Positions 1 through 10,386 of a stretch of DNA of 64,000 nucleotides are shown here, piece by piece. Position 1 is the stretch's first letter, and every line of letters begins with the position of its first letter. The stretch lies in the NCBI GenBank assembly GCA_037176845.1, contig JAYKXP010000123.1, positions 1 to 64,000 of the forward strand. The letters run 5' to 3'. The notes under the pieces are model-generated. The model did no database searches. It had not been told where the DNA came from and saw only the letters and a program-made list of their open reading frames with translations. The position numbers and the translations under genes are program-made. This DNA is from Paramarasmius palmivorus. Lineage: Eukaryota > Basidiomycota > Agaricomycetes > Agaricales > Marasmiaceae.

Positions 1-1430
1 GAACGCGCTCGCGCGCAAGATGATTGGCTGCGTTAATAGAGATTGGCTATCTAGGCCTAATCCGTGTCTATCAGGAACCTGACCGAAACGGAAAAGTCCA
101 AGATTATCAAACGAGGCATCTAGGTCTTCGTGGATAAACGAGGGTACGGTTATTATAGAAGGAATTTTGAAGTCTAGTCAACAACAGTCTTGTGGTCGAA
201 AAGAAGAAACGGCTAGGGATGCTAGGAATCATCTCACGATTGCCTAGGCATTAAGGGATGTTCGTGAACGAAAGAATTAATAGAGGAAAAGATTTTGGTG
301 GCGGATATTGAGTCGGATGTTGAATGGTTTGTCTAGTCCTGGAGATATGCCAGAACAGACAGCGTGAGAAGGTTCGATACCTCAAGCGTGAACCTACACT
401 CCATCTCTGATTCCAGAAAATACATGTAGACGTCTTTAAGATGTCACCCGCTAGCATGGCGCAAAAAACATTGTACCATGACGTTGCGCGCTGTCAAATT
501 GGTCCGAGGCGTGAGCTGAATACTGAGTCAGCTTGACAGGATTGCAGAGGTGTGTTCTTTGATGAAATCTATGCCGATGGGGATGTCCGAGTTGAAGTGG
601 TGACAGGGACAATGCACAACAGATGACGGCTGTCCTAGAGTGGTTAGAGAAAGAAATATGGGTTACGAGGGGATTATGGAATCTTCCATATAATTCTAAG
701 GCAAATGGTAAATCGACACGAGTGCACTTGAAATTTTCGTGATGGCATTAGCAAAAAGCTTGCAGCGATGACCTGAAGCAGTGGTATCAAATTCCTGAAA
801 CCAGTCCTATGGGCAGATCGAGTAACAGTAGCAAGGGTTTAGGGGTTCACCTTACTTCTCGTACGGTGGCATACCCTGTTGTTACCGCTCGACTTAGTTG
901 AATGACTTGGCTAGTAAGGATGCCTGGACAAGTTCTTACCTCTCGAGGAACTTTGGGGCTACAGCGCGCAGGCTCTAGCTATGCATAGGGGGCATGAGAA
1001 CATATGATGGCTTGAATAGATGAAGCAAGATGAATGCTCTAAAGTAAATTTCGAGAAACGATCATCGTTTCCTGATTATGCGACTATAAATTTGCTCCTG
1101 GAACGTTGGCTACAAGTCAGAAATACCACTATCGAAGCGAGTCTTGATCGTCAAAATAAAAAAAAAAGAACAAAAAAAAAAAAAAAAAAAAAAATAATGT
1201 ATCCTCGCTAACTAGGGACCTTTATTAGTCATTTGACGCATGAAGAGAGGTTCCTATATTGTAGATGAGATGGATGGTTCAGTACTGGAAAGGCAAAGTT
1301 GGCGCCGTTACGCTACTACCTCATATCTCTCGTTATAAACCCATAGCACCTGCCAAAGATATACATGACCTCATAGATCTGTCTAAGGAACAGCTAGGAA
1401 GTTGGTGACGAGGAGGATGGATGTGCAATA
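1..1430 (+). pseudogene. Ty3/gypsy polyprotein, integrase to C-terminus, degenerate
   Basis: This is the 3' end of a retrotransposon pol gene; integrase inserts the element cDNA into the host genome. With frame changes, conserved pieces appear in the right order. A tryptophan-rich block lies near 290-340 and a strand resembling the catalytic core near 420-500. LWADRVTVAR is at 807-836. The chromodomain-proximal tail follows, with RGSYIVDEMDGSVLER at 1245-1292, HISRYKP near 1320 and DIHDLIDLSKEQL at 1363-1401. Several stops and shifts break it, so it cannot make a working enzyme. Upstream protease, RT and RNase H would lie left of the window. An A-rich expansion at 1156-1195 sits between the segments SLDR and MYPRYLGP, which are normally adjacent. 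Orientation agrees with the polypurine tract and LTR further right. Assignment to Ty3/gypsy rests on recall of Agaricomycete integrase sequences. Confidence 0.85.
1156..1195 (+). repeat. A-rich tract inside integrase relic
   Basis: A run of about 40 nt is almost entirely A, with a few C, G and T interruptions. It lies between two integrase-tail segments that are contiguous in family members, so it looks like slippage expansion or insertion of an A-tail. Confidence 0.85.
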
Positions 1431-3250
1431 TGGAACTAGTGTTGACTATGCGTCAGAAACGGATCGCCTAGACATAGAGAGACTTTGAGAACGATGGAGG
1501 ATAATGAAGTGCCAGACTTAGACAGAAGTCTGAAGGTCCTCAAGATCTAATCGTCGGCTAGGGACACCTATTGACACAACTCCTAGGGATGCTAGAAACG
1601 TTCCGAGGAATTAAATAAATAAATTAAAACTCCCTATATGAACATCAACAACGGTGTATTTTGGTACTACCTTAAAGATCTAAATGAGAGACATAGGCAA
1701 CTATGGACTATCTACTGAGCTTGAGAAGAGGTGCTAGGAGCAGTATCAAGAGCCATATGCCAGCTCGAAGCTCAGCGGGGTGGCTTGATCGTGCTCTACT
1801 TAATTGAACTGCTTAGCAGCAAGTTTGTACTGGCTGTGGGTATACTCGACAGCGTGGCGATGACAGCCCATTCTCAGTACAGGAGACGGTTATGGAAACA
1901 CTTCAAAAGCTCGTCCGAGGACAGAAGAGATATCATGAAGGGGTAGCATGCTCATCAGATTGATTGATATGCTCGTCCCCGCAGGAGACGCTTCAAGCAT
2001 TCCTCTATGTCATATGAGCATCAGTAAATGTGCTAGGAAGAAAAACAACAGAATAAGACGTACGGTTCTTCGTCCATGAGGTCAGTGAGGAGCCTTCTCT
2101 ACGTGGATGTGTTTAGCAGGAAGCAGCACTTCGCGTTCTTGGCTTGAGAGTTAGTAAGACGCCTTTAGTTACGCTTCGAGTAAGAGTATAGGCATGTTGG
2201 GGACCATATGGATAAGGAATACATCACGTTCTGAGAGAGGACTTTCAGCTTTCTATTGTCATATGGAAGTCAGGCATGTTGCGAGGAATAAAAGATAAAG
2301 GTTCTCGTACCTTCTTCTTGCACTTGGGGCATGAATAGAGAGCATTAATACCGCCCTCGACGTCAGCCATCTAGTATAGATAGTGAATATGATGCATATG
2401 GATAATTTGAGGGCTTTACTTCGGCTTCAGGAGGATCAACAAATATTTGGACATCGTTGTCCACGATAAGCTGCATTGACCTTACCACTAGTGGGATTGG
2501 CAGCATTGCCTAGTGACCTGGAAAATAGTCAGAAGAGTCCCTGGATACATGATAGCAGGACGAACCTTGGCAGGGTGTAGCAGGTGGATTGACCAAGCCT
2601 TCCACGTGTTCCTTGAAGCCCTTAATTGGAAATCCATAGGGTGGGGAGGCATAAGGGTAAGGTCCGGACGCATTGCCATAATCCTCGGGAGCTTGAAACC
2701 CTTTATGTACACACTATAGGCCTCGGAGGTCTTCGGGCGATATGGTACGGTTCAACGCTGCTTCTGTTAGAAGAGATCATAGTCAGTGCTTATGAACAAT
2801 ATAGGATTACACTAGGAATACGCAACGATGAACTTTGATGAAGTTCATTGGCGCTAGCATCGCGCATTTTGATGTTGGCCATCTTGACGATGCCTCGCTC
2901 TCTTGAATATGTTCGCGAGCTTTGGTTAACCACTCCGAGTGAATCGTTCCAAGCCAGGGGCAGGGGACGATACGTTTTTTGGCAGACATGTGAGCAGTAG
3001 GAGTGAAACTAGGTGGACTAGTGAGAAGCAGAAAAGACAGGATGAGATTGGTGATGGTCTTGGGTTTTGCGAGGATGCTTTTATAGGGTCCTGGGAGCAA
3101 GGTTCACGGCTGGCAAGATAATAATCTTATTGAGCAGAGATAGAGTCCGATGGTGCAGCATGAGGTGCTAGCGATATTTCCGGATGGTGCAGATGATCGC
3201 CACCTGGTGTAGAGCAGCTGAAACTTTTCCGCGAGGCACTGTCAAGGGGA
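1431..3250 (+). other. Decayed gypsy region after pol
   Basis: No intact gene is seen. In + frames a stretch at about 1690-1950 gives a broken peptide with a CTGCG motif followed by a glutamine- and arginine-rich segment. This resembles a polyprotein extension, but stops interrupt it. The tetramer CTAG and the hexamer CATATG are unusually frequent from here to about 7.2 kb. I infer that this is eroded retroelement sequence. Confidence 0.45.
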
Positions 3251-3259
3251 CTTGACATT

Positions 3260-3278
3260 TCTTTTGGTTTGGGGGAGA
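3260..3278 (+). other. Polypurine-tract-like copy 1
   Basis: Nineteen bases here are identical to 6347-6365, just before the 3' LTR. The sequence downstream (GATGCTTGG...) does not resemble the LTR start. It could be a second, older element end or a duplicated polypurine tract. Confidence 0.4.
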
Positions 3279-3550
3279 GATGCTTGGTGGTAACCCGAAA
3301 ATTCCGAATATTTTCGACCCTAGAAAACATCAAGGTCCATCCGAGCGGAATATGAACGGATAAGAAGGAAAAGTAAAGTCCCGAGCGTAGTTAAAAGCAC
3401 ATAGGCAGATCCATATGAGATCCTAGTGCATAAACGACACAACGCTAGGGCCATATGAAAGAATTAGAGAAAGACGCTAGGAAAGATAGGACAAGTACTG
3501 GGTGACAGAGGGAGAAAGGACAACTGAACAAGTAAATTGTAACAGTTACT

Positions 3551-3641
3551 GCCTCTGTAGCTTAATGGTTAAAGCATCACCTATAGGTATCGACTGGCTA
3601 TCTTGCTAAGTGAAGACCTGGGTTCGATTCCTCGCAAAGGC
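3551..3641 (+). tRNA. tRNA-like gene with intron-like insertion in the anticodon arm
   Basis: A 91 nt cloverleaf-like unit. The acceptor stem pairs GCCTCTG with CAAAGGC (one mismatch). The D arm is GCTT/AAGC. The A box is TAGCTTAATGG at 3558-3568 and the B box matches GGTTCGATTCC exactly at 3621-3631. The anticodon stem TCAC/GTGA encloses about 27 nt instead of 7, which fits a tRNA intron. A T5 run at 3666-3670 could terminate Pol III. The anticodon cannot be fixed by eye because no register gives a clean U33 loop. Acceptor and T-stem mismatches leave open a pseudogene or SINE head. It sits inside the gypsy relic. Confidence 0.65.
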
Positions 3642-3665
3642 ATAACAAACCCTTTCTCACACTAC

Positions 3666-3670
3666 TTTTT
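3666..3670 (+). terminator. Pol III T-tract terminator
   Basis: Five consecutive T residues, 25 nt past the tRNA-like 3' end. Confidence 0.5.
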
Positions 3671-4145
3671 GAAGTCGTTTCCGAGCTAAGCCAAGGGAAC
3701 GCATATGAAGAACTAGGACTGAGAGGATACCTGCCTAGCGCACGCGAGTGCACTTAGAACGTTCCTAGTAGTCCGAAATCAGGAATATATGATACGAGTG
3801 CAGAGGATTAAGATCATATGAGCAATCATATGAGCTAGATAGATTCCCGAGTGGTAACCAATCTAGGCATATTGGCTCAAAATCAAGTCCCTCGGACTAT
3901 TGATCTTAAAATTGGAATTTGTTTTAGCTCACTCGGGCTTACTAGTTCGCACTAGGGGATATAACAAGAAGTAATTATTTATTTTGTGTCTTCTAAGACA
4001 CGACTACAAGAATTTGCTTCGACCCTAGTACTTGAATGTGTGTACTAGGGGAGCCGAGATGTGATAAAATACATAATTTTGCCCACTAAGGGCGCGCGCG
4101 CAGAATACCATGCATGAAAAACAAAAATGACCACGAAGGGTCTAC

Positions 4146-5905
4146 TCAATCCTCATCCGCGGAAGCGTCCTCGACGTTGTCCTCACCAGCCGCCTTCTGC
4201 GAGGAAGGACCAGCACGCTCGTCGACGATCATGGGATCTGGTGATCCTTCCTCGGGGTGCTTGGACGAGGCCTTCTCCTTGCTAGGGTAACGAGCAGGAG
4301 ATAGGGATCCAGTACGGAGAGCCTGACATAATGTGGAAAGATTGAGCTAGGATAAGATTGATCTAGTCATAAAAGAAAGGAAGAAAGTAAGGAACTCACA
4401 GGTTGAAGAGAGCCCGAGGAGGACTTGTCCTTGACGACGGGTTCCTCGATGTCCTTGCCAGCCCCACGAATGCGTGGAGGAAGTGAGGAAGGGACGTCCT
4501 AAGAACCAAAATGAGTAAAAGAATAAAAATATGAATATACACAGTGGACTTACTGGGATCAGATACCAAGAGCCCACTCATTCCGAAATCCACTTGACCA
4601 GGCTTCCAAGGCAACAAGCTGTCCATAAAGAGCTCCCTCGGATGATAAGCTAGGGCAAGGAAATTAAGGCGGCTGTGGATGAAAATAAATAAGAAAAATT
4701 TACCTGCGAGGACCTTCCTACTCTTATCCACGATTTGCACTTTGTCTTCAGTGAATTGAAAACCCGCAGCTTCGATGTCGAACGTAGAATGACGAACTTG
4801 AAGAGCTGTCAACAGCATGGAAAGGCGATCGGGGTCCAAAGTGTCCTGAGAAGGGTCCACAAGACGAAGGAGGGCGCACAGGATACGAGGATCACGAGTA
4901 GATCGTTTGAGAATCACTCGTCGACGCTCGAGTTCCCGCTGACCACGATGAAGGCCCTGTTCCGCTAGAGCTCGGACATCCAGGGAGTGCTGAATGGAAG
5001 CGAGGGTTCCAAGGATTCCCTCGATCTGAAGCAAGAGCCCTAGGAATAGAAAGAGACATTTGAATAAGAAAAGAAAAAGAAAAATAAAACCGAGGAAACT
5101 CACCATTGTGACCTTGGAGACCGGCGTCGAAGTGCTTGTCCCTAGTACTGAGGGACTCGTCGACAGGATGGGTAAAAGAGCACTTTTGGTTGGAGCTCTT
5201 GCAGTGCTCGCAGCCTGGATTGCCGTCTGGACGAGGAGCGCAGCCCTGACCTTTCTGCATGCAATGATGACATCCCTGAGAATAGTAGTTGGGTGCAGGG
5301 GCAGCAGTTGAAGCAGCAAGGACGGAATCGTAGGAAAGAGTCACGTTTCCCTCTCGACATTGGGATCCTCGCTGGCATCACTCTCGACGTTCGAGGGACC
5401 GTGATGAAAGTCGGTGGTGGCAGGATCTTCCTCCTCGTCCTCATAGTCGTCGTCCTGTGCCGATTTCGTCAATCGTGACAGTGGCCAACCTATAAAGGGA
5501 CATGAGGAGCCGATGATAGACATCCGGCACCTTGAACCCTCGAGACTCGTCGTTACAAAGGCCCTTGTATGTGCGCTAGGGGAAGAGTAAGAAGAAGAAA
5601 AAGAAAATTTAAGTCCGAGGGCTTACCAAAAGAGAGGCGTGGTCAAGGAATGTCTAAAGTCATCTCGAAGTAATCATTAAACAACGAGATGAGGTCGAGA
5701 CCATGCTGGTACATAAGGGATTGCCACTCAAAGATCTGTGTAGGGGACATGAGGTCTGGGGATGGCGTGCACGGTCGAGGTTGGGATCGTTTGGGTTTTG
5801 AGGCCTCGGGCTTCTCTTTCTTCAGACGGTTCAGAATCGGCAGTGGCATCCTGAAAAGGGCTCCTATTAGAAGAATATTGGAAGAAAGAACAAAAGAAAA
5901 CTTAC
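4146..5905 (-). pseudogene. Antisense zinc-knuckle-like multi-exon gene inside gypsy element
   Basis: A minus-strand gene with clear splice structure but broken frames. Introns seen: 5864-5905 (42 nt), 5564-5626, 5040-5103, 4650-4703, 4499-4553 and 4323-4399, all GT..AG. A TATA-like GGTATATAAC (5981-5990) lies upstream, and the first ATG is at 5849. Regions in order: basic N-terminus (MPLPILNRLKKEK); helical segment with IFEWQSLMYQHG; segment with GFKVPDVYHRLL; acidic stretch (DDDYEDEEEDP); Cys/His cluster CHHCMQKGQGC followed by GCEHCKSSNQKC; long helical exon; acidic Ser/Pro tail ending DNVEDASADED. Frame shifts are needed near 5645, 5455 and 5345, and probably at the 4499 intron junction. 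The Cys spacing resembles short Cys-rich proteins repeated in agaric genomes. DNA binding is plausible but unproven. It lies opposite to pol, between pol and the 3' LTR. Confidence 0.65.
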
Positions 5906-5980
5906 TTGAAGCGTCCTCGCTAAGGGGATGATGAGGGGCGAAAGGAAGAAAGGAAATGGGACTTGGTTGAACTTTGTGAA

Positions 5981-5990
5981 GTTATATACC
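5981..5990 (-). promoter_or_regulatory. TATA-like element of the antisense gene
   Basis: GGTATATAAC on the minus strand, followed by a pyrimidine-rich leader and a leader intron with GTAAG at 5901-5905. Spacing suits a fungal core promoter. Confidence 0.45.
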
Positions 5991-6346
5991 CAACCCTGAG
6001 AATCCTGCTTCTTTTCGATCACATCACGGAAGCTGAGTCATAAGTACTGGCAGTTACCGGCAGAAGTCCGATAACCCTGGAAAGGCTAAATATAGCCTCT
6101 TTTCAGGCAGAAGACGTCCTAGGACAACAGAAAAACACCTAGGAATAGCTAGCTTTGACTTGGGGGAAATATTCGAAGGTCTATGGATCAAGAGATCATT
6201 AAAGAAGATGATTGACGCTCGAGGAGGTTTGATAACCCCGGCATCAACTGATCGGACTTAACGCGGACAGAGGAAACTGACCGCACGCGTCTCTAACCAC
6301 CAAAGAAAGGTTCCTAGGAACTATTCCAGACCGAGGACGGTCTAGA

Positions 6347-6365
6347 TCTTTTGGTTTGGGGGAGA
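6347..6365 (+). other. Polypurine tract of gypsy element
   Basis: The tract ends GGTTTGGGGGAGA immediately before TGTGAGG, the typical junction of a 3' polypurine tract and LTR start. Confidence 0.65.
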
Positions 6366-7770
6366 TGTGAGGGTACCAGAACGAAATTGCTGAAAAACAG
6401 TCATTTTGACACTAATTGTTGTGTTCAGAATCACACTAGTACATCATACTAAGTACTATATGGACTTGGTAGCACTACTAGGAACCTAGTAGTGTGCATA
6501 TGACGAAGAATAAGATAGGCATGCACTGTGTAGTGAATACTAGCTGCGCGCGCATAGACGTTGATGTCGTCGTTAGCCCTATATGATTGCGCTAGGGTAC
6601 GCGTCGAAACCTGTAGACCGTATCTATACTCTATTACCAGGCTGGAACCTTACGAGGACATGCTACTGTACATGGTAGACTTCCTAGTAGGTCATATGGC
6701 TACACTATACTCGCGCTATGGGACATATGAGATGGGATAGTGAACGAGGACCAACTACCACAGCATAGAAGGACCCTAGGGGATGAATCAGAGCTATATA
6801 CCAAATACAGTAGAAGCTGGAGGTGCGAGTCACCTTTGAGAACAGAGTTACCAGGATTAGAAATGTCCGAGTGACCGGGTCATCGATACGAGGACCATAT
6901 GGGGGCTTAACAGCTTTCACATATCGATCGGAATATCCCTCGAGCTTCGAGTTGGGATTCCTACTGCTAGTACAGACACTAGTGAGGGACATATAGTCCT
7001 ATAATGAGGAAACAGATAGGATTCTGTGCCAGGACTGTCCTAGGACATAGAAAATATAATATAGAACTACAAGGGCATAGAGCCTACCTTCCTCGGATAC
7101 GAATCCGAAGCGTTTTGGTTGAGATCGGACTCCTAGCAAGTTCCGAGTGGAATAACTATGTCCTAGCACCGATATCCGAAACGCACCATGCGGAACAGCG
7201 CCTCTGCGCGCCACTTCCTAGCAACCAAAAAGTAATATGACTTGCTGTCCTGCAAAATAATGTTGAATTCCAACCAATATATACCCAAACCTTCCTTTTC
7301 TGGTAGATACTTACTGTGGAGCCCCACCAGTGATCGTTAAAGCTTAGTGTGGAGCCCCACTAGCTTATAGGTGGCCTGGTTGTCGTGCTAGTTCGACTAG
7401 TGTAATCAGTGCCTTTGGTTGTCGTGCTAGTTCGACTAGTGTAACCATAGCCTTCATAGGAACAATAGGTCTTTACCCTTGTCGGGTTCGATAGGTTATT
7501 TTGCGTCATAGGAATGTATAGGAATAGTTATAGATAGGTTTATAGGTTGGCTCGCGTTGTCTTGATTATATTGAGACCATATTATCATATTACATTGTTT
7601 CATTCATCGCTCATACACTTCCCTTGTGTCCTAGTGATTTGTAGACATTCAACTAGTGTGCTAGTTGGTTTCTTGTGTCGATTGTACGGATCCTTTGACA
7701 ACATCGAACCCTGCTCACACAACTTGGCATATATATTTTGCTCGTACACAAGCGTTTTATAAGCCTCACA
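6366..7770 (+). mobile_element. Putative 3' LTR of the Ty3/gypsy element
   Basis: It begins TGTGAGG after the polypurine tract and ends CCTCACA at 7764-7770, a perfect 7 bp terminal inversion, giving 1405 bp. A TATA-like stretch is near 7275-7285. Two short direct repeats follow: TGTGGAGCCCCAC twice near 7315-7365, and a 30 bp unit twice between 7375 and 7445. The 5' LTR is outside the window, so target duplication and LTR divergence cannot be checked. The right boundary rests only on the terminal inversion. Confidence 0.5.
7315..7446 (+). repeat. Two short direct repeats in the LTR
   Basis: TGTGGAGCCCCAC occurs twice, then TTGTCGTGCTAGTTCGACTA with its continuation occurs twice about 44 bp apart. 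These are candidate tandem regulatory motifs of the LTR. Confidence 0.75.
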
Positions 7771-7793
7771 TTGTCATGACTGTTTCAACTGTG

Positions 7794-8033
7794 TTTACAG
7801 TGACGGCAAATATTGATGTCAGTGTCATGTGAACACAAGGCCTTTTCACCTTGATTCTTTCGAGGCATATCTCATCGTACAGTTTCCCGTCCAACGGAAA
7901 AATTCAGGACTTGAATTCTCTCGTCTCCTCCTTGCTTCTGCACCAGGAACTTGGTAGGAAACTGCGAGATACAAAAAGATACGGCGTTATCTCTGTTTTT
8001 GGTAGTGACATCAATATTTGCCGTCACTGTAAA
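7794..8033. repeat. Perfect 28 bp inverted repeat element (240 bp)
   Basis: The arm 7794-7821 is the exact reverse complement of 8006-8033. The 184 bp between the arms carries no convincing gene. A second pair (GTGAACAC after the left arm, GTGTTCAC after the right arm) lies in non-nested order, so a simple transposon end is not certain. It starts just after the LTR. Confidence 0.75.
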
Positions 8034-8472
8034 TGGTGTTCACATGATTCGTCTTGGTTACGAATTTGGAATGAAATGAGAATTTGTGCTTTGTCAGGCA
8101 TTTCTAGGACTTCCCACGGCCTCTATTTGTGTCCCCTGATATTTCCGATGTTTCGGCCAATATCTGCTATTCTACTTGGGGCCAGCAACTGGGAATGTAG
8201 GCTACTAATTTTCTGACTTACGTTTATTGAGCACAATAATTTTTATATTGAACTAGCTATTGAAACAATAAAATAGGGAAACAAATTAATAAGTGGACAT
8301 TATACAATGATTAGTAAGATAGGGAGCTTGCGCAAGTGAGGTCATCACGTGCATGTGACCGTCTGTGACTGCTATGATCCCCAATGCTAGCGTTTTGCTG
8401 GCGTGGTGCATCTTAAGCATAAAGTATTGCAGATATATGTATGTACAGAATAGAATAGTAGATTTTAGTGAA

Positions 8473-8886
8473 CTAGCTTGAAGTTGGGACATTGAGGGCT
8501 AAATGTTGAACTAGGGGGAAAGCCATATCCGACTCAGATTGATGTTTAAATTTTTTTGCTCTGAGGTGCCGGGGTGTATTGAGATGTATGGCGGGGAATG
8601 AAAGTGCAAGATGGATGGTATCTTCATTAACGTTGTAATGTTCTCCTAGGTATGTTCCGGAATTGCGATGGTCGAGGTTTTCTGCAAAGGAGCGCGCGCG
8701 GAGTGTCCACCAATCTTCACTACTGCACTTTTCACCACAAATGCTGCCATCTCCCTGCCGCCCGAAGATCTTGATGCCCTGCACAATTGCGAGAAGTCGT
8801 AACAATTGCTGCCATTGTGATGGTGGTGGTGTATGGAAGAGCTGAGCGCCTGCGGCCTGGGATCCGCCATCAGCTGTATCTATCAT
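8473..8886 (-). CDS. Unknown 137-codon ORF inside the mariner-like element
   Basis: An unbroken minus-strand frame of 137 codons fills half of the 783 bp element. The peptide starts MIDTADGGSQAAGAQLFH, contains SEDWWTLRARSFAEN and NVNEDTIHLALSFPAIHL, and ends with VPTSS. It has no transposase motif I can see, no signal peptide and no clear membrane segment. Composition looks protein-like, unlike most frames nearby. It could be captured host exon sequence carried by the element, an unspliced exon, or chance. I do not recognise the family. Confidence 0.35.
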   Translation of the reverse strand: MIDTADGGSQAAGAQLFHTPPPSQWQQLLRLLAIVQGIKIFGRQGDGSICGEKCSSEDWWTLRARSFAENLDHRNSGTYLGEHYNVNEDTIHLALSFPAIHLNTPRHLRAKKFKHQSESDMAFPLVQHLALNVPTSS

Positions 8887-8938
8887 TGAAAATCACAAAA
8901 AATTTAATAATTAATTCTAGCCACAAAAAATCGAGAAT

Positions 8939-8990
8939 CGGGCTCCGATGAGGCCTTTGTTCTTGATTTCTGAAGGTCTCATCGGAGCCC
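8939..8990. repeat. Hairpin with about 19 bp arms
   Basis: GGGCTCCGATGAG on the left pairs with CTCATCGGAGCCC on the right, with flanking pairing, around a loop of roughly 15 nt. It lies near the right end of the mariner-like element. Confidence 0.7.
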
Positions 8991-9351
8991 AATTTTTTTC
9001 TTATGTACAGTACGAATTGTTATTAAATTTTTTTGATTTACAGGCCGTTTTGTCACGCTTGGGTCATGTGATGACCTCACTTGCGCAAGCTCCCTATCTT
9101 AACCTTTGGCACATCTGCGCGGAAATGCGCCAGACATTATTAAGCATTTAAAAATAGAGAGATCTCAAATTAGTGCACCTCCGCAGGTTTGAACAGTGGA
9201 ACTAAGGGAAGTCATTGGTAATGCGAGTAGCAATTTAACCACTTTACCACAATGGAATTGATATTTAACTGCCAACTGTTGAACATAGTGGTACCATTTG
9301 AATAATGTATGAACTAAAATCCATTACACAAGTTTGATTGAATTTGTGCTG

Positions 9352-9373
9352 GCCCACACCCTTTGGTGTGGGC
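9352..9373. repeat. Small perfect hairpin
   Basis: GCCCACACC and GGTGTGGGC are exact complements around CTTT. The surrounding 9.1-9.6 kb is AT-rich, with ATTTAAAT repeated several times and no gene. Confidence 0.7.
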
Positions 9374-9399
9374 TTGATATTACAAGTGTTAGAGTGGTC

Positions 9400-9600
9400 T
9401 CGTTTTAAATTGCATTTAAACAGCATTTAAATGGCCTTGTGTTCAATGCCTTGTCTCTCACTGCTTGCGTTTCAATGTGTTTTTTGCATAGTGTACTCTG
9501 TTTAAATGGCATTTAAATGATTCATGTATGTATATCTATCTGTAAGGTGTTTTAAACACCTGAGACGTCTGCGACGTCAATATTTAAATGTTTGGCATTA
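9400..9600. repeat. ATTTAAAT-rich stretch
   Basis: TTTAAA-centred octamers recur at irregular spacing, together with a near-palindrome GGTGTTTTAAACACC. No coding signal was seen from 9.1 to 9.9 kb. Confidence 0.5.
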
Positions 9601-10072
9601 GATCCCTGCGTTGAAGAATAGAACTTAGAGAAAGATGTATTTTTCAGAGCAACATTAGGATTAGATACCTACAAGAAAACGAAATGAACACGCACCTTAC
9701 TAACAACGAACTCTAACATCAACAGTTATATCATCAGGGACATACCTTGCCAAGTCAGACCCCTCTGATGTTGCACAGACCAAGAAGCTGCGCAGCAGGC
9801 AGAGTAAAATTGTTTGGATGCAGTTCACATTGAATACATAGTACTCAAAGTGAGCAATGATACGGATGATTATGGTCAACAGCTCGAGGCTAACAAGAAG
9901 TAGCAGACATACATGAAAGGTAACAGAATATGTAGCATGCTAGCGGATTATAAACGACAACACTGAGTAAGTCTTAGATTGCCCCGGCAGTTTCCAAGTT
10001 GGCAATATCCGGTATTTGCTCTTGACGAAAAGCACCATATTGATGTACCAACGGATTACTTGAACACCTAAG

Positions 10073-10310
10073 CACTCCGTAAATGGAAAATATACCGCTC
10101 GGAGGAATGACAGAGAGAAACAAGAGATTTCAACCAATAACTCAGTTTGCTGGTGATATTCCGTTTTTCAACTGAGAGAATTTCCTTATTAGGCAGTTTC
10201 ACTGAGAAGATTCCTGGTGTATCACACCTCTTTTCAGCCATTGACTGATATACGCCGTAGCCACACCCAGTTCCTCTGAGCGGAATATTTTCCATTTACG
10301 GTGTGGAGTG
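10073..10310. mobile_element. Short TIR element, MITE-like (238 bp)
   Basis: The left arm 10073-10107 (CACTCCGTAAATGGAAAATA...) is the imperfect reverse complement of 10271-10310, which has a 4 nt insertion near its outer end. The centre is AT-rich and non-coding. No clear target duplication was found, so the superfamily is open. Confidence 0.6.
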
Positions 10311-10386
10311 GTCGGAAGGAGATCAGGGGGTCATTATAAAATTCACATAATGCAGATCAGGGGGCTGATCTGGGCTGATTGGCAAA

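Larger units (their letters stand above)
8317..9099. mobile_element. Mariner-like non-autonomous TIR element
   Basis: The ends are inverted copies: 8317-8351 (starting AGATAGGGAGCTTGCGC) against the complement of about 9062-9099, nearly perfect for some 35 bp. TA dinucleotides flank both ends (8315-8316 and 9100-9101), as expected for Tc1/mariner-type target duplication. At 783 bp it is too short for a transposase. It holds a 137-codon minus-strand open frame and a hairpin at 8939-8990. Confidence 0.7.

Noticed and set aside
1020..1211. 63-codon frame ending in a lysine run
   Set aside because: The lysines come from the A-rich tract; the frame is part of the decayed integrase tail.
7315..7446. 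CRISPR-like repeats
   Set aside because: Only two copies of each unit, no regular spacers, and a fungal context.
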